From Liberiplasma sp046541015 (GTDB taxonomy: Bacteria; Bacillota_I; Bacilli_A; Izemoplasmatales; Izemoplasmataceae), in contig JBKHEA010000030.1 in assembly GCA_046541015.1 (NCBI GenBank), positions 1 to 9,715 of the forward strand: a stretch of DNA of 9,715 nucleotides, read 5' to 3'. A program made the translations under genes and the position numbers. Positions 1-6,887 of the stretch are shown piece by piece. Below the pieces are notes generated by a model. It searched no databases, was not told the DNA's origin, and saw only the letters and a program-made list of their open reading frames with translations. The stretch's first letter is position 1; each line of letters opens with the position of its first letter.

Positions 1-20
1 AATAAGAAAACACTTACAAG

Positions 21-68
21 TTATTGTGGTTGACTATCATATGACAATGTGTTATTGTTATGACAATG
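21..68 (+). repeat. Short repeats overlapping the promoter, possible operator
   Basis: TTATTGT occurs at 21-27 and 52-58. TATGACAATG occurs at 40-49 and 59-68. Because ATTGT is the complement of ACAAT, the region reads as alternating ATTGT (23-27), ACAAT (44-48), ATTGT (54-58) and ACAAT (63-67), with an inverted pair centred on the -10. The arrangement could bind a regulator, or be chance in AT-rich DNA. No regulator family is recognised from the motif. Confidence 0.35.
30..58 (+). promoter_or_regulatory. Probable promoter of the lysine operon
   Basis: TTGACT at 30-35 and TATTGT at 53-58 are separated by exactly 17 bases. A TG dinucleotide at 50-51 gives an extended -10. Transcription would start near 65, about 20 bases before the riboswitch P1 stem. 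The -35 is one base off consensus; the -10 matches only four of six positions and is helped by the TG. This is the best sigma-A-type site upstream of the riboswitch, but the start site is inferred, not seen. Confidence 0.6.
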
Positions 69-83
69 AAATAATAATAAACG

Positions 84-226
84 ATGTTTAAAGAGGTTGC
101 GTTAAGTCAATAGTACTCAATAGAGGAAAGGGGCTGACGCCGAAGTGCTTAGCACTGGGCTTATGCTGAAAAAGTATAAGACTGTTCAAGTGGGTTGCCC
201 GACTCACGATGGATGCGCTTTAACAT
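84..226 (+). promoter_or_regulatory. Lysine riboswitch (L-box)
   Basis: The core follows the lysine riboswitch pattern: GAGG before P2 (93-96), AGTA (112-115), GAAAGG (126-131), GCCGAAG (139-145), CTGG (155-158) and ACTGTTC (181-187). The five helices can be drawn. P1 pairs 84-93 with 218-226, with one bulged T. P2 pairs GCGTTA (99-104) with TGACGC (135-140). P3 pairs GTGC (145-148) with GCAC (152-155). P4 pairs 160-166 with 174-180. P5 pairs GTGGGT (190-195) with ACTCAC (202-207). The P2 extension is only CTC/GAG around an AATA loop, and P3 is only four base pairs, far shorter than in Bacillus subtilis lysC or Thermotoga maritima. It lies just before nine lysine-pathway genes and a terminator, which fits repression by lysine through early termination. 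Confidence 0.93.
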
Positions 227-264
227 GGTTGGGCGAAAGGACGCTTTTATTTAAAAGTCGTGAG
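203..264 (+). promoter_or_regulatory. Predicted antiterminator pairing of the riboswitch
   Basis: CTCACGAT (203-210), which forms part of the 3' side of P5, can pair over eight bases with GTCGTGAG (257-264), the 5' arm of the terminator. GCG (215-217) can pair with CGC (242-244), and CTTT (218-221), part of the 3' strand of P1, with AAGG (237-240), leaving a bulged A241. These pairings exclude P1, P5 and the terminator hairpin. The simple model is that without lysine this form holds and transcription continues, while with lysine P1 and P5 hold and the terminator folds. A further possible pairing is TTGCCC (195-200) with GGGCGA (231-236). All of this is drawn by eye and no energies were calculated. 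Confidence 0.6.
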
Positions 265-290
265 CCTTTTGCTCGCGACTTTTTTATATT
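253..290 (+). terminator. Riboswitch-controlled intrinsic terminator
   Basis: A 13-base-pair stem (253-265 with 271-283, one G-T wobble) around the loop CTTTT is followed by a T-rich run to about 290. It sits 19 bases before the lysA start codon and can be disrupted by pairing with 203-210, as expected for the expression platform of the lysine riboswitch. Confidence 0.92.
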
Positions 291-308
291 TTAGAAAGAA
301 GGCTAAAC

Positions 309-1565
309 ATGAAAAATTTATACATAGGCGGCGTAAATGTCAATGAATTAAGAGAAACCTATGGAACACCCTTATATGTAATAGATGAAGGATTAGTTAG
401 AAAAACTTGCCAATCGTTTTTAAACGAATTTAAACATAACGACGTTCAAACAGAAGTTATTTATGCTTCAAAAGCCTTCTTAACTAAAGCAATGGTCAAA
501 CTGATTGATGAAGAAGGTTTAAGTTTAGATGTGGTTTCTGGTGGAGAACTGTATACTGCGTTTAAAGCAAACTATCCTATGGAAAAAGTGTATTTTCACG
601 GTAATAATAAATCAAAAGAAGAATTACTTTTAGCGATTGAATTAAATGTTGGAACGATTATTATTGATAATCCCTATGAATTTGAGTTGTTAGAATCCCT
701 ATTAATAGATAAGAAAGTGAATGTCTTACTTAGAATCAATCCAGGGATTGAAGCACATACGCATGAATTCATTGCAACGACTAAAAACGATTCTAAATTT
801 GGTCTTAGTATTTTTGATGAAGCAACAAAATCCTTGATTCGCTTGCTTCATCAGTCAAGCAAAGTAAATTTTTTAGGTTTTCATAGTCATATAGGATCAC
901 AGATTTTTGAAGAACAATCATTTTTCGAACATGTTAAAGCAGTCTTAAATTATGTTAAATCCTTAAAAGATTCAGAAGATATCACTGTTAAAGTGATCAA
1001 CTTAGGTGGCGGATTTGGGGTCAAATATGTTGATGAAGATGCACCGATTGTTGATGCGACCTTTTTATCTCGTTTGGCTAGTTACGTAGGCAATTATAGT
1101 GATCAATTATCCATTAATACGCCTAAAGTTTGCATTGAACCAGGTCGTGCAATCGTTGCTAATGCTGGGATAACTTTGTATAGTGTTGGAACAACGAAGA
1201 AAACCTATGGAGGAAAACATTACGTTTTTGTTGATGGGTCAATGGCTGATCATATTCGTACGGCTTTATATGATGCGTCCTACAAAGCCGTTTTAGCTAA
1301 CCGCATGGATGAAGCGCATAATTTAGATTTTACTGTTACTGGAAAAGCGTGTGAATCAGGAGATATCATCGTTAAACATGCAAAACTTCCCTTACCTAAA
1401 GAAAATGACTTACTAGCGGTTTTATCAACGGGAGCCTATCATTACTCTATGGCATCTAATTATAATCGCTTATTAAAGCCAGCTGTTGTTTTTTGTCAAA
1501 ATGGAGAAAGTAGATTAGTTGTAAAAAGAGAAACATACGATGATCTGCTGAGAAATGACCTATGA
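309..1565 (+). CDS. lysA: Diaminopimelate decarboxylase
   Basis: This PLP enzyme decarboxylates meso-diaminopimelate to L-lysine, the last step of the pathway. The protein is 418 residues, normal for LysA. Fold-type III features are in order: YASKAF with the cofactor lysine K55, the HSHIGSQ motif at 192-198, the glycine-rich phosphate loop GGGFG at 233-237, EPGR at 277-280, and CESGD at 348-352, which supplies residues to the partner active site in the dimer. The ATG has an AGAAGG ribosome site six bases upstream and lies just past the riboswitch terminator. As first gene, it is directly exposed to lysine control. Its TGA stop overlaps the lysC ATG by four bases, so translation is probably coupled. 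The CESGD motif and the pathway context favour LysA over ornithine or arginine decarboxylases of the same fold. Confidence 0.97.
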   Translation: MKNLYIGGVNVNELRETYGTPLYVIDEGLVRKTCQSFLNEFKHNDVQTEVIYASKAFLTKAMVKLIDEEGLSLDVVSGGELYTAFKANYPMEKVYFHGNNKSKEELLLAIELNVGTIIIDNPYEFELLESLLIDKKVNVLLRINPGIEAHTHEFIATTKNDSKFGLSIFDEATKSLIRLLHQSSKVNFLGFHSHIGSQIFEEQSFFEHVKAVLNYVKSLKDSEDITVKVINLGGGFGVKYVDEDAPIVDATFLSRLASYVGNYSDQLSINTPKVCIEPGRAIVANAGITLYSVGTTKKTYGGKHYVFVDGSMADHIRTALYDASYKAVLANRMDEAHNLDFTVTGKACESGDIIVKHAKLPLPKENDLLAVLSTGAYHYSMASNYNRLLKPAVVFCQNGESRLVVKRETYDDLLRNDL

Positions 1566-2794
1566 ATGAAGGCACTATTGTTTTAAAATTTGGTGGGTCG
1601 AGTTTAGAAACTATTGAAAAAATGCAAGCGATTGCTTTAAAGATTGCTAAAACGAAAACGATCTATCAAAATGTGATTGTCGTTGTAAGCGCAATGGGGA
1701 AAACAACCAATATGTTATTAAACCTTGCAAATAGCGCTAGTGTAAATCCTGACAAGCGAGAGATAGATATGCTATTATCAACTGGTGAACAAGTATCTAG
1801 TGCATTGTTTTCAATGATTTTAAAAGACAAAGGCATTGATGCGATTGCTTTAAACGGGTATCAAGCTGGTATTGTAACAGAAGGCTTACATACTAAAAAT
1901 AAAATTAAGGATATTGATTTATCCAAAATAGATAAATATTTGAATCAAAATAAAGTTGTAGTTGTTACAGGATTTCAAGGCGTTAATAGCGATGGGGACA
2001 TCACGACATTAGGACGTGGGGGTTCTGACACAACTGCGGTTGCTATTGCGGCTAAAAAAGGTTGTCGTTGTGAAATCTATACGGATGTATCTGGTATTTA
2101 TCGCGTGAATCCTAGCATGGTTAAAACCGCTAAAAAACTAAAAACTATAACTTATGAAGAGATGTCTGAACTTGCATTTTTAGGCGCAAAAGTCATGGAA
2201 CCTCGTGCTGTCGAAATAGGTCAAAAATATCATGTTCCTATTTATGTTGCTAATGCACATATTGAAGAAGAAGGAACACTAATAAAAGAAGGTGGCAATG
2301 TGTTAGAACAGCGTTCTATAACAGGAATCAGTGTAATAGATCAAGTGGCATTGGTTACTATTAATAATTATCCACGGACAAGTGAAAGTGTCGCAAACTT
2401 ATTCATGCAAATGGCAGACAAAGAAGTCAACATTGACATGATTAGCCAAACATTATTAAGTGATGATTTAATCAATATATCATTTACCTGTGATAAAGAA
2501 GATTTACGCATGGTTTATGATGTAGTTCAAGGTTTAAAAGTGAATTATCCAATGTTTGATGTTATTCAAGATACTAGCGTATCTAAATTAAGTGTTGTTG
2601 GACTAGGCATGCGATCACAATCAGGTGTTGCAGCTAAAATATTTAAGTTATTTGCAGATCACAGCATTCCTTTTAAATTAGTTACCACATCTGAAATTTC
2701 AATTTCATATACGATCCCAAAAGATGTCACTGAAAAAACTGTTACATTACTTGCAGAAACGTTTGAGTTAGGAGAAAAACATGATCATATATAA
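1562..2794 (+). CDS. lysC: Aspartokinase, ACT-domain (lysine-pathway type)
   Basis: It phosphorylates L-aspartate with ATP, the committed step into the aspartate family. The 410-residue protein begins with the amino-acid kinase domain, showing KFGGSS at 9-14 and GRGGSD at 151-156. Two ACT domains follow from about residue 260 to the end, the usual site of feedback inhibition. Length and domain plan match monofunctional aspartokinases such as Bacillus subtilis LysC (408 residues), and no homoserine dehydrogenase domain is attached. The start overlaps the lysA stop (ATGA) and the 3' end overlaps dapF by 14 bases. An in-frame GTG at codon 247 with its own ribosome site is described separately. 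Which effector inhibits the enzyme cannot be read with certainty; lysine is likely from the riboswitch and operon, with meso-DAP (as for the DapG isozyme) as the alternative. Confidence 0.96.
   Translation: MNEGTIVLKFGGSSLETIEKMQAIALKIAKTKTIYQNVIVVVSAMGKTTNMLLNLANSASVNPDKREIDMLLSTGEQVSSALFSMILKDKGIDAIALNGYQAGIVTEGLHTKNKIKDIDLSKIDKYLNQNKVVVVTGFQGVNSDGDITTLGRGGSDTTAVAIAAKKGCRCEIYTDVSGIYRVNPSMVKTAKKLKTITYEEMSELAFLGAKVMEPRAVEIGQKYHVPIYVANAHIEEEGTLIKEGGNVLEQRSITGISVIDQVALVTINNYPRTSESVANLFMQMADKEVNIDMISQTLLSDDLINISFTCDKEDLRMVYDVVQGLKVNYPMFDVIQDTSVSKLSVVGLGMRSQSGVAAKIFKLFADHSIPFKLVTTSEISISYTIPKDVTEKTVTLLAETFELGEKHDHI
2287..2794 (+). other. Possible internal translation start giving an aspartokinase beta subunit
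   Basis: Inside lysC, AGAAGGTG (2287-2294) is close to the ideal Shine-Dalgarno sequence. It is followed at suitable distance by an in-frame GTG (2300-2302, codon 247). Initiation there would give a 164-residue protein made only of the ACT region. Bacillus subtilis lysC is known to produce a separate beta subunit of 163 residues from an in-frame internal start at the matching place. Here the residues after the GTG read LEQRSITGIS, a position equivalent to the Bacillus beta start as I recall it. Translation from this site is inferred. Confidence 0.55.
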
Positions 2795-3584
2795 ATACGA
2801 ATCAACAGGAAACGATTTTATTTTAACTAACGAAGCTATTTCTGATATGAGTCAGTTTGCAAAAGAAGTATGTGATAGACACTTTGGAATCGGGGCAGAT
2901 GGCTTAATGGTTTCTACACGTTCAGAAATCGCAGATGTTAAGATGCATTATTATAATTCAGATGGCTCAATTGCCCCGATGTGTGGGAATGGGTTAAGAG
3001 CATTTTCACATTTTGTTTATCATCAAGGTATTGTATCAAAAACACGTTTTAGTGTTGAGACTTTGGCAGGTATTATGGAAGTCACCTTACAAGATAATAA
3101 TCTCGTATCTTTGAATATTGGAAAGCCTAGTTTTGCGCTTAGTAAAGAAGATATTGATACCAAGATAGATTCATTTCAACATATCAAACTTGATATATCG
3201 GGTAAGCAATTAGATTTGTATCCTTTGATGATGGGAACCTTTCATGGTGTGGTTTTTGTTGATAGTTTAAAAAGCCTTGATATTGAAACATTAGGGAAAA
3301 CTATCGCAATGCATCCTTTATTTCCTAAACAAATCAATGTGAACTTTGTAGAAATCGTAGATGAACACTCAATCAATTTAATAACTTATGAACGTGGTGC
3401 TGGATTAACGTTATCTTGTGGTACTGGCGCAAGCGCTAGTGCATTGGTTTCGCATAAGTTAGGCTATACTAAAGATTTAATTACTATTAATGTACCTGGA
3501 GGAACTTTAGAAGTGCGTGTTAAATCGTCTATTTATCTTAAAGGACCAACACGTTTAATTGGTAAAATAGAGTACGGAGGTTAA
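2781..3584 (+). CDS. dapF: Diaminopimelate epimerase
   Basis: A PLP-independent racemase that converts LL-diaminopimelate to meso-diaminopimelate using two cysteines. Both catalytic cysteines are present: C68 in MCGNG and C213 in SCGTG. The supporting ERG glutamate is at E204 and the histidine equivalent to H159 of the Haemophilus enzyme is H155. The STGNDF start of the first half-domain is intact at residues 8-13. At 267 residues it is near the family norm. One difference is visible: the usual GNPH motif reads GTFH (152-155), so the substrate-contacting asparagine is threonine. The ATG is preceded by AGGAGA (2770-2775) lying inside lysC, and the gene overlaps lysC by 14 bases. asd follows after two bases. 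Confidence 0.95.
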   Translation: MIIYKYESTGNDFILTNEAISDMSQFAKEVCDRHFGIGADGLMVSTRSEIADVKMHYYNSDGSIAPMCGNGLRAFSHFVYHQGIVSKTRFSVETLAGIMEVTLQDNNLVSLNIGKPSFALSKEDIDTKIDSFQHIKLDISGKQLDLYPLMMGTFHGVVFVDSLKSLDIETLGKTIAMHPLFPKQINVNFVEIVDEHSINLITYERGAGLTLSCGTGASASALVSHKLGYTKDLITINVPGGTLEVRVKSSIYLKGPTRLIGKIEYGG

Positions 3585-3586
3585 CA

Positions 3587-4561
3587 ATGAAGCCATTAAA
3601 TATCGCTATAGTTGGCGCAACTGGTATGGTAGGTAGAAAAATGCTAGACATTTTAAGCGAATACCAAATACCTATTAATAAACTATATTTATTTGCATCG
3701 GGTAAATCAGCTGGAAAAACCCTTAAAGTTAACAATCAAGAATATCCCATTTACGAACTTACTGAATCATCGTTTGATGAATCTATAGATGTTGCCTTAT
3801 TTTCAGCTGGTGCTACAGTTAGTTTACAGTATGCTCCACTTGCTAAAGAAAAGGGCATTTTAGTTATTGATAATTCAAGTGCTTTTAGAAACGATGATGA
3901 TATCCCTTTAATTGTTCCAGAGATTAACATCAATAAGGTAAAAGACCATTTGATTATCGCAAACCCTAATTGTTCCACGATTCAATCGGTTTTACCTTTA
4001 AAAATATTGGATAATTTATTTGGATTAAGCCGTGTAGTTTACACAACATTTCAAGCTGTTTCAGGCTCTGGAAACAAAGGCATTGACGCTTATAATGAAA
4101 AAGAAAACCAAAACTTTTATCCTAAAACAATCTTTGGCAATGTAGTACCTCATATTGATGTCTTTTTAGATAACGGGTATACTAAAGAAGAAATGAAGAT
4201 GATTTTAGAAACAAGAAAAATATTAGGAATAAAAGATCTAGCAGTTACTGCAACTTGTGTCCGTGTTCCTGTTTTAAATGGCCATAGCGTTAGCATCAAC
4301 GTTACGTGTAAAGAACCTGTTGATTTAGAAATTTTAAAAGAAGCTTTTAACAATGCTTTAGGTATAACTTATCTAGATACACCTAATTACACGACCCCAC
4401 TTGATTTAAACCAAACGGATAGTGTTTATATAAGTCGCCTACGACATGATGATAGTCAAAAAAACAGCATCAATTTTTGGGTAGTCGCAGATAATATTAG
4501 AAAAGGTGCTGCAAGTAATGCAGTACAAATTTTAAAAGCTTTAAAGGAGGCAAAACAATGA
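3587..4561 (+). CDS. asd: Aspartate-semialdehyde dehydrogenase
   Basis: It reduces aspartyl phosphate, the LysC product, to aspartate semialdehyde with NADPH. The nucleotide-binding loop GATGMVG is at residues 10-16. The catalytic cysteine is C129 in NPNCST and the catalytic histidine is H233 in LNGHS; SGSGNKGIDA lies between them. The 324-residue length is slightly short but within range for the Bacillus-type enzyme. A full GGAGGT ribosome site (3576-3581) overlaps the end of dapF. The TGA stop overlaps the dapA start as ATGA. Aspartate semialdehyde is also the branch point to threonine and methionine, so placing asd in a lysine-controlled operon has consequences discussed in the findings. 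Confidence 0.97.
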   Translation: MKPLNIAIVGATGMVGRKMLDILSEYQIPINKLYLFASGKSAGKTLKVNNQEYPIYELTESSFDESIDVALFSAGATVSLQYAPLAKEKGILVIDNSSAFRNDDDIPLIVPEININKVKDHLIIANPNCSTIQSVLPLKILDNLFGLSRVVYTTFQAVSGSGNKGIDAYNEKENQNFYPKTIFGNVVPHIDVFLDNGYTKEEMKMILETRKILGIKDLAVTATCVRVPVLNGHSVSINVTCKEPVDLEILKEAFNNALGITYLDTPNYTTPLDLNQTDSVYISRLRHDDSQKNSINFWVVADNIRKGAASNAVQILKALKEAKQ

Positions 4562-5442
4562 TTTTTAAAGGATCCGGTGTTGCACTCATCACTCCATTTA
4601 AAAATGGGGAAATTGATATAGAATCATTTAATAAACTTATTGAGTTTCATATTAAGTCATCTACTGATGCCCTAATTATTACAGGTACAACGGGTGAAAG
4701 TGCTACTTTAAGTAAAGAAGAAAAACTTCTTTTATATGAAGAAGCGGTTAAGACAGCGAAAAAGCGTGTTCCAATTATCGCAAATACAGGAACCAATAAT
4801 ACTTTTGAAAGTATTGATCTTTCCTTAGGCGCAGAGCGCTTAGGGGTTGATGGTTTGCTAGTTGTTACACCTTATTATAATAAACCTACACAAAAAGGTT
4901 TATATGCGCATTTTACCGCTATTGCAAACGCAACTGCATTACCGATTATTTTATATAATGTTCCTTCAAGGACTTCTGTGAGTTTATCGTTAGAAACGAT
5001 TGTCGAGTTATCTAAAATATCTAATATTGTTGGAATTAAAGAAGCGAGTGGCGATTTATCTTTCGTTGAAGAAATCATCCTTTCAACACCGAAAAACTTT
5101 GCGCTTTATAGTGGTAATGATGATTTATATGCAGATACTTTACGCTTAGGTGGCGATGGGGTTATTAGTGTAGTTGCAAATATTGTACCTAGTGTTAGTC
5201 ATCAACTTTTTAAAGAGTTTCAAGAAGATAAGGAAAATGCTTTTTTTATTCAAGAACGCTTAAACATATTAAATGATTGCTTGTTTATTGAATCAAATCC
5301 AGTCCCTGTTAAGACAGCCTTATCAATCATGTCTACTATTTCTAATGAAGTGAGATTACCGCTTGTAACTTTAGAAGAATCCAGTCTTAATAGGCTTAAA
5401 AAAGCATTAAATACCTTTGGGATTGAGGCGATTAAGTTATGA
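4558..5442 (+). CDS. dapA: 4-hydroxy-tetrahydrodipicolinate synthase
   Basis: It condenses aspartate semialdehyde with pyruvate, the first step specific to lysine and DAP. The protein has 294 residues, and its catalytic positions match Escherichia coli numbering exactly: T44 and T45 in GTTGES, Y107 in TPYYNKP, Y133 and R138 in YNVPSR, and the Schiff-base lysine K161 in GIKEASGD. These separate it from the related N-acetylneuraminate lyase and KDG aldolase groups. A strong AAAGGAGG site at 4543-4550 lies inside asd, and the gene overlaps asd and dapB by four bases each. Confidence 0.97.
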   Translation: MIFKGSGVALITPFKNGEIDIESFNKLIEFHIKSSTDALIITGTTGESATLSKEEKLLLYEEAVKTAKKRVPIIANTGTNNTFESIDLSLGAERLGVDGLLVVTPYYNKPTQKGLYAHFTAIANATALPIILYNVPSRTSVSLSLETIVELSKISNIVGIKEASGDLSFVEEIILSTPKNFALYSGNDDLYADTLRLGGDGVISVVANIVPSVSHQLFKEFQEDKENAFFIQERLNILNDCLFIESNPVPVKTALSIMSTISNEVRLPLVTLEESSLNRLKKALNTFGIEAIKL

Positions 5443-6164
5443 GTATTATTGTCTATGGTGCTTTAGGTTCAATGGGTAAAATGACGGTTAATTACTTAGA
5501 AAATATTGGGGAAAACGTTATACCTATTGATGCCTTTAGTTCTTCAAAAAAGGTTAGTGATACTTTCCCTAAGAGTAAAGTCGATGCTATTATTGACTTT
5601 TCTCACCCAAATCAACTTGAAAGTGTTTTAAACTATGCACGAGCTTACTTAGTTCCCCTTGTTATAGCGACGACTGGGTATGACAGCCAAGCTTTAGAAA
5701 AGATAGAAGAAGCAAGCAAACATATTCCGATTTTTAAAAGTTCAAATTTATCCTATGGTGTCCACGTTTTAAAAAACATATTAAAAGCTTATACTAAAGA
5801 TTTAGAGTTAGATTATGATATAGAAATTATCGAAAAACATCATAAACATAAAGTTGATGCACCTAGTGGTACAGCTTTATTACTTAAAGATGCCATTGTT
5901 GATGGCGCAAAATTAGAAAAAAAAGTGATTAAAGATCGAACCAATAATCCCGCAAAAAGAAATGATCAAGAAATTGGCATTGTATCAGTTAGGGCTGGGA
6001 GTATTGTAGGCGAACACACCATAATATTTTCAGGTCTACAAGACACAATTACACTTACTCACCAAGCACACTCAAAAGAAATATTCGCACAAGGTGCTTA
6101 TAAAGCTTGTGAATTTATAAAAAAACAACATCCAGGATTATATTCAATGGATGACTTAATTTAG
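5439..6164 (+). CDS. dapB: 4-hydroxy-tetrahydrodipicolinate reductase
   Basis: It reduces the DapA product to tetrahydrodipicolinate with NAD(P)H. The N-terminal nucleotide-binding loop GALGSMG is at residues 7-13. The catalytic signature HHKHKVDAPSGTA starts at H134, with the proton-donating K138. At 241 residues it belongs with the shorter DapB forms, as in staphylococci, and is shorter than the roughly 270-residue E. coli enzyme. The start overlaps the dapA stop by four bases; upstream there is only a modest GAGG (5425-5428) ten bases away, so translation probably depends on coupling to dapA. dapH begins nine bases after the stop. Confidence 0.96.
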   Translation: MSIIVYGALGSMGKMTVNYLENIGENVIPIDAFSSSKKVSDTFPKSKVDAIIDFSHPNQLESVLNYARAYLVPLVIATTGYDSQALEKIEEASKHIPIFKSSNLSYGVHVLKNILKAYTKDLELDYDIEIIEKHHKHKVDAPSGTALLLKDAIVDGAKLEKKVIKDRTNNPAKRNDQEIGIVSVRAGSIVGEHTIIFSGLQDTITLTHQAHSKEIFAQGAYKACEFIKKQHPGLYSMDDLI

Positions 6165-6173
6165 GAGGCTATT

Positions 6174-6884
6174 ATGGCTATAGAATTTACAGATGCATAT
6201 GAAATTGCACGGTTTATAAAAAACGCAGAAAAACAAACCCCAATCACGTTATATATTAATGGTGATTTTAAAGATATCACGTTTGAAAATGTTAAAGTAT
6301 TTGGGACAGAATCTTCAAAAGTGATTATTGGAGATATTGTACATATTGAAACAATTTTAAAAAAATATCAAGATCAAATTACTGATTATCATATGACTTA
6401 TGATCGACGTAATTCAGCGATTCCTTTACTTGATACAACCCATTTAAAGGCACGTATTGAACCAGGAGCTTACATACGTGAACACGCACATATTGGAGAA
6501 AATGTTGTGGTGATGATGGGGGCTGTTATTAATATTGGCGCATCGATTGGTAAAGGAACAATGATTGACATGAATGCAGTCATTGGCGCAAGAGGAACTA
6601 TAGGAGAAAATTGCCATATTGGTGCTGGTGCCGTTGTTGCTGGTGTGTTAGAACCACCTTCAAAAACACCGGTTATCATTGAAGATAATGTTTTAGTTGG
6701 AGCCAATGCCGTTATTTTAGAAGGTGTTAGAGTGCATAAAGGTGCCGTGGTTGCTGCAGGTGCTATCGTTACAAAAGATGTACCAGCTAACACAGTTGTT
6801 GCAGGTTCACCCGCAAGAATTATTAAAGATAAAGATGATCAAACCATAGAAAAAACTAAGCTTATTGATGATTTAAGAGGTTAA
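6174..6884 (+). CDS. dapH: Tetrahydrodipicolinate N-acetyltransferase
   Basis: It transfers an acetyl group from acetyl-CoA to tetrahydrodipicolinate, opening the acetylase branch. The 236-residue length equals that of Bacillus subtilis DapH (YkuQ), and the layout matches: a DapH-type N-terminal domain over about the first 80 residues, the stretch DRRNSAIPLLD near 78-88, and then a left-handed beta-helix of hexapeptide repeats to about residue 215. Segments such as KARIEPGAYIR, NCHIGAGAV and GVLEPPS are typical of the acetylase and not of the longer succinylase DapD, although the gene is often labelled dapD. AGGAGG (6163-6168) overlaps the dapB stop. The next gene starts three bases after its TAA. 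Confidence 0.95.
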   Translation: MAIEFTDAYEIARFIKNAEKQTPITLYINGDFKDITFENVKVFGTESSKVIIGDIVHIETILKKYQDQITDYHMTYDRRNSAIPLLDTTHLKARIEPGAYIREHAHIGENVVVMMGAVINIGASIGKGTMIDMNAVIGARGTIGENCHIGAGAVVAGVLEPPSKTPVIIEDNVLVGANAVILEGVRVHKGAVVAAGAIVTKDVPANTVVAGSPARIIKDKDDQTIEKTKLIDDLRG

Positions 6885-6887
6885 TAT

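Noticed and set aside
84..290. T-box or S-box leader instead of a lysine riboswitch
   Set aside because: There is no T-box AGGGTGG motif and no SAM core; the GCCGAAG, CTGG and ACTGT elements and the gene context fit the lysine riboswitch.
3538..5078. Four short minus-strand open frames within dapF, asd and dapA
   Set aside because: All overlap strongly supported + strand genes, are only 65-75 codons long, and show no protein family features.
6470..6793. 107-codon open frame on the minus strand within dapH
   Set aside because: It lies wholly opposite the repeated hexapeptide region of dapH, is rich in Ala/Pro/Thr/Ile from the reverse reading of Gly/Ala codons, and has no recognisable domain.
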